DNA from: Ryuthela nishihirai | Taxonomy: Eukaryota > Arthropoda > Arachnida > Araneae > Heptathelidae | Assembly: GCA_038380435.1 (NCBI GenBank) | Contig: JAWZYU010000056.1 | Span: 2,170,001-2,234,000 of the forward strand | Direction: 5' to 3' | DNA length: 64,000 nucleotides | Part shown: one piece after another, positions 56,440-64,000 of the stretch | How the letters are laid out: every line of letters starts with the position of its first letter | Numbering within the stretch: the stretch's first letter is position 1 | Position numbers and translations under genes: made by a program | The notes under the pieces: model-generated | Told to the model about the DNA's origin: nothing | Databases searched by the model: none | What the model saw: only the letters and a program-made list of their open reading frames with translations

Positions 56440-57500
56440 GGAAGTCTCTGAAATCCAGCATTAGGTAAAACGAAATTATTTATAACTCAACGTAATCGAT
56501 AATTGTACCTGTTCTCTCTAATCCGACCTACAATAAAAGGTATACATCTATTTTCTATACTCTGATGTTACACTACAACGGAATTTTTTAAAATTTATTT
56601 CTTCTAGATGAAGCATTTAGAAGCCTAAAGAATACTTTACAATTTGCAGAAGACTTCAAATATGCTTCTTAATACGATCCTCAATAAAACAAAATTTCTA
56701 AATGTTTTTTTTTTTCTTACTGAACAATAAAAAAAACGAACGCAAAGTACCAATAGAGTAAATCAAAGCAGCCGATGTTTGGTAAATCTATTCCCTCTTA
56801 TTCGACGCTTCTTAAACATTCTTGCATATTTTTATCACTTCCTGTTCCTTCTAAATGAAACAATTGGAATTCAAATGAATGTACTTCAGGGAAGTATACC
56901 GCATAAGACTATTATCATTCTCACTAATCCGATACTCAATAAAACGAATATCTTTAGTCATTTTTATCCGAAAAAGCAATATGATATTAACAGAATGCAT
57001 TAGAGGAAGGTGGAGATATTTATAACTTTACTCCCTAATCTGACTTCTGTTAAACCGAAATTTCATACTTCTATACCTTTTTGTTCCTACAAACGGAACG
57101 ATTGGAATTCAAAGGAATATATTTCAAGAAACTAAACCGCACAACACTATCGTCAGTCTCACTAATCCGATACTCAATAACACGAATATATTTAGTATCT
57201 TTTATCCGAACAAAACATTAGGAAATTAACGGAATCCATTTAGAAGAAAGATGCAACAATTTCCTCTGGACTTTAAAACCGACATTAGTTAAAATGGATT
57301 TTGATACTTTTCTCCCTTTCTATTCTTAGTTTTAAAGTAATTGGAAATCAGTCGAACCCATGTCAAGGATCCAAACCTCACAGAACTCTAAATCAACACT
57401 GAATAAAATTAAATATTTTGAACATTTTGTTTCTCTTGAACGAAATAATTTAAAGTGACAGAGATTCAATTGGTGAAATGAACATTCCAAATTGTGAACA
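56440..57500. repeat. Degenerate tandem array, copy B
   Basis: Paralogue of 39380-40440 with the same ctctaatccga / caataaaacgaa anchors (for example 56517, 56795, 56924 and 57165). Confidence 0.6.
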
Positions 57501-57625
57501 TTCTAATTATACATATTCCATTTTATGCGGTAAACAGATTTTCGTTTTCATCTTCAATAGGAAAGACATTTCTTTTAAAACGCTGATTTGGGATGGATGG
57601 GTGAAGGAAGTTATTGCGCGTTCCA

Positions 57626-58524
57626 GAACAGCTTACGAACAAGCTCTTTGAGATCAAACCTATCATCAAACCATGGCAGTCTTGTTACCGCAGGAATCGC
57701 AAGGAGGAAGTTGTACTTGCTCGGCTCCGCTTAGGTCACTCGTATATTACTCATTCGTTTCTTCTTCGGGCGGACGACGAACCTAAGTGTGAGTTTTGTG
57801 ACAATATTTTAACTATTAAACACATTTTAGTCGAATGCGAAGCTTTTAATAATGAACGAAAATTGTATTTTACCTTTCATGATTTTGCCAGCCGTCCTGT
57901 GGCCGAGTGGGTAGCACGCTTGGCTACTGATCTAAGGGACCTGGGTTCGAGCCCCGGGTAAGGCATGGTTGTGTGTGTCGTTTTTCTGCTGAGGTCCTGC
58001 CATCCTCTCAGATCTCCTACTGTGGCATATAAACTGTCAGACCTCTGTGGCAATCAGCTGCTTGAGGGGGTATTTATTTTTTTTTTATTATGATTTTGCC
58101 TCCGAGCCTCTTACACTCGGACATCTTTTAACCGATCATAGCTTTTTACCCTCAGTTTTTTCCTTTTTAAAATATTGTGGTTATTTTAATAGATTTTGAT
58201 TTTACCTAATATTTTGTATAGCCCAGGTCTTTTACACCTGGGATTGTTTTAACTTATATTTTTGACGTGGATATTTTACTGGATTTTGATTTTACCACCT
58301 TATACATTGTATATATATCCCAAGTCACTTACATCTGGTATTCTATTGTTTTACTTTGTATTTTTACACTTGTTCTTTGTTGTTTTACCTTTTTCCAATT
58401 AGCTCATTTGTTTTAAATTTGGTTGCGGGTTGCACGTCTTTTATCTTTTATATTGTCTTTTGTTTGGCGCATTATGGCCTAGTTGCCCATGCGCCATAAA
58501 ACCCAAAACAACCAAACCAAACCA
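57626..58524 (+). mobile_element. 5'-truncated jockey-like LINE 3' end, 13-bp TSD, copy B only
   Basis: 899 bp flanked by attgcgcgttcca at 57613-57625 and 58525-58537; copy A has this target once (near 40569). It encodes the C-terminus of a non-LTR polyprotein: VLARLRLGHSYITHSFLL and then a zinc-knuckle-like CEFCDNILTIKHILVEC at about 57785-57840. A SINE-B interrupts the frame. The 3' end, gcgccataaaacccaaaaca followed by accaaaccaaacc, is a simple-repeat tail typical of this kind of LINE. Confidence 0.93.
57890..58089 (+). mobile_element. SINE-B nested inside the LINE, 11-bp TSD
   Basis: 200 bp, agccgtcctgtggccgagtg to gggggtatttattt plus T-run; target duplication atgattttgcc at 57879-57889 and 58090-58100. 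One of the least-diverged SINE-B copies, as expected for the youngest layer. Confidence 0.96.
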
Positions 58525-59094
58525 ATTGCGCGTTCCAATAAAGGAAAAGTTTTTATTTTCGTATGATCATAATTATTTCAAAACTTTGTTTCCATCCTTT
58601 GTAATAAAAAGTGAAATTGATATTCTCAATAAAAATACGATGAAAACATCGAAGATCGAAGATGTGCAATTATGCTTTATGTAGATTTATACCAACACCC
58701 CAGATTAATTTACAAATGGTTGTTAATTGAGAATTTGAATGCAGAACTGTCTGTGTAATAACTAAGAGTAATTGATAATTTAACTACTAATTGATATATT
58801 AATTGATTTGATAGTAGAGAAAATTATAGTTTATTGTCTTGTGAACGTTTCCATGATAGAATGCCGAATGCAAAAGTGTCGAGGACAAAAACAAGTAGAA
58901 GAAAACGCCGCCTGTTTGCATCATCGAGAGCAAAAGTGCCGACTGCATATAACGCCCCCTAAGAAAAAGAGGTGCAGTAACAACTTCTTTAAGCGTTCGA
59001 ACAGCTTTTTTAATAATAACGAGCTATTGCTACCGATCTTCCTATTGCTCTTCGCTAGTGTGTGGATTTATTAAAACAACTATTCCGTCATATA

Positions 59095-59230
59095 TTCGGG
59101 GTGGTTTTTGGCTGAGTCTGTAACGCGCGTCTCGTAATTTATTGTTTCCAGTTTCGTGTAACTAATTCTGCCAGCGATGAGATTTATTTGTACGTTTTAA
59201 CCGAAGGCTCTCCCTCTCCTTGTTTAGAAA
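59095..59230 (+). mobile_element. SINE-A head relic, copy B
   Basis: Paralogue of 41175-41300. Confidence 0.45.
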
Positions 59231-59379
59231 AGGGTTAAAAATGGTAAAAAAGTTCATCTGAGTTTGATCAACACTTGTCAAAAGTCAGTGTAATGCAGAA
59301 ATAACCAAAATCGAAATTCATTTAGAAGCGTATTCCCTGTGAACAGAACAATAAAACGGACGAAGTATAGAAACTCTAG

Positions 59380-59725
59380 TCACCCCATTTGTGGATCCCG
59401 TCTCTAATACGGTTTTCAGTAGAGCGATCATTTTTTCCTTATTGAATATCTCTCAGAGAATCTGTCGAAAATCAAGCCAATTCACTGAATGGGAAAGAAA
59501 AGAGCCAACACACTTAATATGCATTTTCTCTAATCCGGGTCTCAATGCATCGCAGCTTTTCAAATTTGAATTCTCCGAAACGAATAAGTCGGAAATCAAA
59601 CGAATGATTTTCAGAGACAAAGCCACCAAGAAATATATCTGATCTCTCTAATACGGACTTCGTAAATGGAGAACTTTGCTGTTGTTTTGATTTTTAATTC
59701 CATTTTTTTCAAATGAATCAACTGG
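59380..59725. repeat. Degenerate tandem array continuation, copy B
   Basis: Paralogue of 41460-41810, with three tctctaat anchors (59400, 59527, 59643). Confidence 0.6.
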
Positions 59726-59744
59726 AAGACTTCCTCCAATATAG

Positions 59745-59879
59745 CATCTGTCTCCCAACAGCTGTTCCAGTGGGTCCCCTACCCCAAACATCTCTGAACC
59801 TTCGGGGTCCATGTGACCTGGCCATTTAGCCCATGGTGTGCAAAAAAGTTCCGCTCAGAGGTAAAATGATCCAACCCAA
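59745..59879 (+). mobile_element. SINE-A tail-only insertion, copy B
   Basis: 135 bp with tcctccaatatag at 59732-59744 and 59880-59892. It retains a more canonical tail (gcccatggtgtgcaaaaaag) than its partner in A. Confidence 0.93.
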
Positions 59880-60499
59880 TCCTCCAATATAGGTTGGACG
59901 ATGCACATAGAAGAAATAGATATGTATATTATCTGTAAATATGGAACTTGAACTCTGTCTCGATGTTTATTTTTTTTCTAGATCTTGGCCTTCAATTACA
60001 TATGACTTCGTTTGTGCACGATTAATTCAAAAGTCGTAACCAAAAATGGAATGGAAATGTTTGCTTGTTCGTGACTTGTGAAGAAGGATTTTTGCATCTC
60101 CTTACATTTATGTCGGGACTACTCCTGTGTGTTTTGGGGGTAGCTGTACTTTGTGGAAGAACCTAAAAAAAAGTGAGGGGCGAAGATAAAGCGCTGTGTT
60201 TCTTCAAGGTCAGCATTTCGCGAAAGTGGGCCTGACATCGCAATTTTATAATCGTAAAAATGATGGGGTCTACCAATCTCAGGACTAGGCTGTCCGCCTG
60301 TCTCGGTGTACAGGAACTAGATAATAGACAAAACAAATAAGCAGATCGAAGTGAGATCATTTTCAGGGATCATTTATTTAATTTTACTCTTATTCTCATT
60401 TATAATCAAATTACTCTAATTGAGGTGAATTTCACACAAATGCCAAAAAAATTGCTCTTTCCCACGCTGCACCGTTGTTAGGGAGCATCACAATTTACG

Positions 60500-61320
60500 G
60501 CTCAAATAAACATGGTCGAGAGCAGAGTGGCGGCTACAAATTGTCACTTAACATGGGGGAGACCAGATCAGGAAAGAATGACCTTACCTCATTACTTTGC
60601 CGTGTGTGGACGGAAGAAAATGGGTCTCCTTGTGCATATCAAGCTGTCGTCCTTTAGATCGATATCGGAATCCTACTGCGCATCAGCAGAATTGCCTCTT
60701 GTTAGTGTCCAAAGTTGCGCAACTCGATGCCGGGGAAGAACATGTCAGGTCCTTTTTCGTGAATAAGGTAGAAGCAAGCACCGTCACCGAAAATCAACTT
60801 CTCACACCGAAAGTTCAGAGAAGAGTGTCCAAAAGCGCGCTCCTTTCCTTGCTATCCAGCTTTGCCACAGGTTGGAAAGAACGACCTCGGTTGCCGTGTC
60901 AGGTGGCGATTGGTGCATGCTGAACCGAACAGGGCGTCAGGCCACCCATATGGCACTTATTCTTCTTTTCGGTCGAGTGGTTGCTGCCAGATGGAACCGC
61001 TTTTTGGCCGAGTTTCCTTGTCCGAGGCATGCGAGCTACCTTCTTCGACAGGAAAATTCCGAATTCCGAGAGCCAAGATGAAGAAAGGTGGGAAGCTAAG
61101 TCCTAAACAACAACAACATGACGGATGGGAATTACTTAGCCAATATAGATACGTCCTGTGCACATTTTGAAACAAATGTGAACATTTATACCAAGGTAAT
61201 ATGTAAGGATGTAAGGTACCTCCCCAATAATCCCAGCTTTGCAACAGACTGGGAAAAAACCACCTCGTTACTGAAGAAACGCAGCGCATTTAATGTAGAG
61301 TTTACAGCTAATATTTTTTT
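60500..61320. other. GC-richer block, copy B
   Basis: Paralogue of 42600-43310. Frames are open over similar stretches, but splice-like signals differ and no domain is recognised. Confidence 0.35.
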
Positions 61321-61463
61321 ACTTTATTTTTAGAGAACAATATTTGAATATAAGAATCCTAAATTTATTGATTGTGCGAAATTAAAAAATAAATCAAACG
61401 CTAAGTATTCGACAAATTCTTATTGGTACATTTGTATTTCAAAGTAAATTGTTAATGGATCGT

Positions 61464-61505
61464 ATCCGGACCGCCCAGAATCAGAGCTCTCTGGGCGGTC
61501 CGGAT
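61464..61505. repeat. Perfect 16-bp GC-rich hairpin
   Basis: atccggaccgcccaga (61464-61479), a 10-nt loop, and the exact complement tctgggcggtccggat (61490-61505). Confidence 0.93.
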
Positions 61506-62759
61506 TGTAAATAATTATTTCGGATGCCTCTGAGCGGACCGGAAGACATAGACCGGAGCCGTTGCAGTGTTCGAATTTTCGAATTGTAATATCTGGGCGG
61601 TCTGATTCGGAACTTTCGAATTGTGGTGCCTCTGAGCGGGTGATGTGTTTTTTGACATTTTACCAGTAGCTGACGTTTCGAAATTTCATGTGATTTTCAC
61701 AAACCAAAATAATCCAAATTCAGATTACCATTTATTTATGTCAGAAATATAAATGTTTGTAAAAACTTTTACAAGTTATATTCATAATAATTTATATCAC
61801 TTGTCGAAACAGGTTACAGATATATCAAAAACGGTTGCAATGCAGTTCAAGACACAATAAAATACAAACTAGTATTTACTGAAAGTAACGATCAGAGAAT
61901 TTATCTACTGACTTGTAGATAAATATTATAGAAATAAATGTAACAACAATGTGCACTATATAATACAATGTATTAGACGCAGTAAATGCAAACTTGCATT
62001 AATTAAAGATTCCTAATAGGAACTGTATAATTTGTAATAAAACTCCAACGGAAGTTTAAAAGGTTCCAAAGTTTTAAAGGTTAGAAACAGAAAATATAAT
62101 TAATCTGGAAGATAGATTAAAAGAGATTAGTGAAATAAGCAGTCAAAAGATGGCAATTCACAAAAAATGTAGAGATTTCAATTGAAATCTCTAAAATCCT
62201 AAACATATACTAAAGTTTAAATAAATATTAACTTATTTCTACCTATCCTGCCGACCAATGGCTCCACCGGGTTTGGATACCCGATCTCGCCCCTTGCTTT
62301 TAGGCAATTTAAGTAACGCTTTAGATAACTAAATTTCACTTCTTGGAGCTAAGCAAAAACACGTCGGCTTCTTCAAGGTCTGAGCTCCAAGTTACTCGAG
62401 CTCCACTTAAAGCGAAATATCTGATTGATTACTTTGGTGTATACAGTAATTACAGTGGTAGATAAAATTTGATTTTATGATGTCAAAAATAAAGACCAAA
62501 TTTCAAGCTCCTTGTAAAATGAGACTAAAATAAAACTTCAAATCCTAATCTTCAAAAGATTCTTTCTGTGTTTAAAATATATGAATATTAATTTCCAAGA
62601 TCCGATTGATCATTATTTTTTGCAAACAATCAAAACTAAACGAATCGTTACAGAAGCTTCAAACAATCTGTTTCGTTCCATAATCAATTTTGATATAAAA
62701 GTTTTGCTTTCGATTGTGATTTTCAAGAATTTTTGTGACTATCAATGTACACATTTAAC

Positions 62760-63140
62760 CAGTGGCGCACTCAGGATTTAATCCTGGGAGGGGGGGGGGG
62801 GGGCGAGTGTCCAGGTGGGCTGGCTCGGTCCGCCCGATTCGTACGCCTTGTGTTCACAGCTGCCGTGATTCCCGAGAGCTATATCCCACCTTATGTGACC
62901 GCTAATTCATAAGTAGCATAGGAATAGGAGATTTTCATAAGTAGCACAGGAATAGGAGATTTCATAAGTTTTCATAAGTCCGCTAATTCATAAGTAGCAT
63001 AGGAATAGGAGACACAACATAAATATAAAAAATGAATTTTAATTAGGAAAAGATTTTTGGAAAATTTTCTAGTGTTTTTTTTTTCTTTTTCTTTGGGGGG
63101 TGCTAGGGTCCCTTGCCAGCCCCCTCTGGGTGCGCCGCTG
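62760..63140. mobile_element. hAT-type MITE present only in copy B
   Basis: 381 bp; ends cagtggcgcactcagg and cctctgggtgcgccgctg. 8-bp flanks catttaac (62752-62759) and catctaac (63141-63148); copy A has catctaac once at the same spot (near 44873). The interior has a G-run and three copies of a cataagtagcataggaatag phrase. Confidence 0.95.
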
Positions 63141-63184
63141 CATCTAACTGGATAAGAAGGAATGAGCTGTCGAAAGAAAAAAAG

Positions 63185-63530
63185 GGTTTGGTTATTTAAC
63201 CTCTGAGAGGCACTTTTTTGCCTACAATATCTAAAGGCCAGATCACAGGGACCCCGAGGGCTCAGAAGGGTGTGAGAAGAGGGTCCCATTATATAGATGT
63301 TACGATAGAGTGATCGTAGACGTCTATCAAATCCAGCGCTGTCTTTAATGTTAGCAGGGCAGGGTTCTCTTGCGCAGAGGAGGTACATCGCATCCGACGG
63401 TCATCGGCCTTTCCAAGCTCATCGGTGTTGTCTACTGACAGAGAGGAGGATGGAGATTTAGTGGAGATAAATATCAACGGTTTCAAAGTTGGGACTGGGA
63501 AATGCAGATTACAAGCCTGGCGTTAGAACT
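63185..63530 (-). mobile_element. SINE-A, minus strand, in duplication B
   Basis: Paralogue of 44925-45260; same anchors (cctctgagaggcactttttt, ggagataaatatcaacgg). Confidence 0.85.
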
Positions 63531-64000
63531 GTGGTCATAAGTCAGGAGTTTCAAAATCAAATCGTACGAGAAGGTGTATCAGTCACTTTTCGTTGTATGG
63601 CAGGTCGGATTTCATTTTAATAATAAGTAAAAAAGAGTTTTTTTTTATGTTACATAATTTTAATACCAAAACATGAAACTAACTATACACCCCAGAGGCG
63701 TGTAATGTTAAATAAATAAGAAAGCCAATAGTAATGTGTGGATTGCCGGATTATTACAGTTTAAGTGAGTCAACGGTGCACGCTATTAAAGAATGATGTG
63801 GAAAATATTAGAGACTGAGTTATAGCAACGAGCAGTTGGTGCACCGTAATTAGAGAGAAGAAGAGACAGAGCCTCTTAATCTTCCCTTCAGTGCTCTATA
63901 CGTTCAGGAGTTCGGGTACAGGCTCAAAGCTTCACTGAAGAAATTGATCTTGACTCCATCATGGGATGAAGGCTTGATTTTAAGATTAATTTTGAATAAC

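Larger units (their letters stand above)
53567..64000 (+). repeat. Segmental duplication, copy B (continues past the window)
   Basis: Direct-orientation partner of 36545-45795, displaced by about 17 kb. Extra sequence in B: about 53790-53900 and 54020-54385 near its left end, the LINE/SINE insertion at 57626-58524, and the hAT MITE at 62760-63140. Homology is still running at base 64000. Confidence 0.93.

Overview
This is AT-rich eukaryotic DNA with no intact multi-exon gene that I can recognise. It is dominated by decayed mobile elements: tRNA-derived SINEs, non-LTR retrotransposon pieces, a Ty3/Gypsy-like gag with a probable LTR, Tc1/mariner transposases, hAT-like MITEs and several low-copy unclassified repeats. 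The mix suggests an animal genome, most likely an arthropod and perhaps a chelicerate such as a spider. That is an inference from the element families; no diagnostic host gene is present.

Layout. At 1-7 kb there is a possible terminal exon at the left edge, a Tc1 3' fragment, a long-TIR MITE and an RTE-like endonuclease interrupted by a SINE. At 7.5-8.2 kb a small ORF with a PC4-like (SUB1) look lies behind a CCAAT/TATA-like promoter and is cut off by a SINE. At 8.2-11.7 kb are SINE-A copies, one of which carries its 3' module six times in tandem. At 12-18.3 kb are a candidate terminal exon, a minus-strand gag plus LTR, a degraded mariner, a ~31-bp minisatellite with a ~304-bp higher-order period and a GC-rich unclassified block. 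At 18.4-31.2 kb are more SINE-A, a full-length but dead Tc1-like element, an RTE-like reverse transcriptase fragment with a SINE inserted at its catalytic-motif codons, four copies of an unclassified repeat (R1), a hAT MITE and a third SINE type. At 32.7-36.4 kb are an internally deleted Tc1 derivative and jockey-like LINE pieces.

The largest structure is a direct segmental duplication. Copy A (about 36.5-45.8 kb) and copy B (about 53.6 kb to the right edge) are roughly nine tenths identical where I compared them by eye. Each serves as the empty-site reference for insertions in the other: a LINE with a nested SINE and a hAT MITE occur only in B; a small SINE-like insertion, a 125-bp internal MITE duplication and a 45-bp tandem duplication occur only in A.

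Between the copies lies a minus-strand C2H2 zinc-finger pseudogene whose conserved GSSY segment is split by a Tc1-like element at a TA site; the reading frame continues across when the element and one TA are discounted. There follow about 4 kb of AT-rich DNA without recognised features, a hAT-like end, a candidate 39-nt microexon and a palindromic TA-flanked MITE. The candidate unusual systems are the modular SINE-A with its copy-variable 3' unit and the interrupted zinc-finger gene; nothing here looks like a functioning multi-gene pathway.
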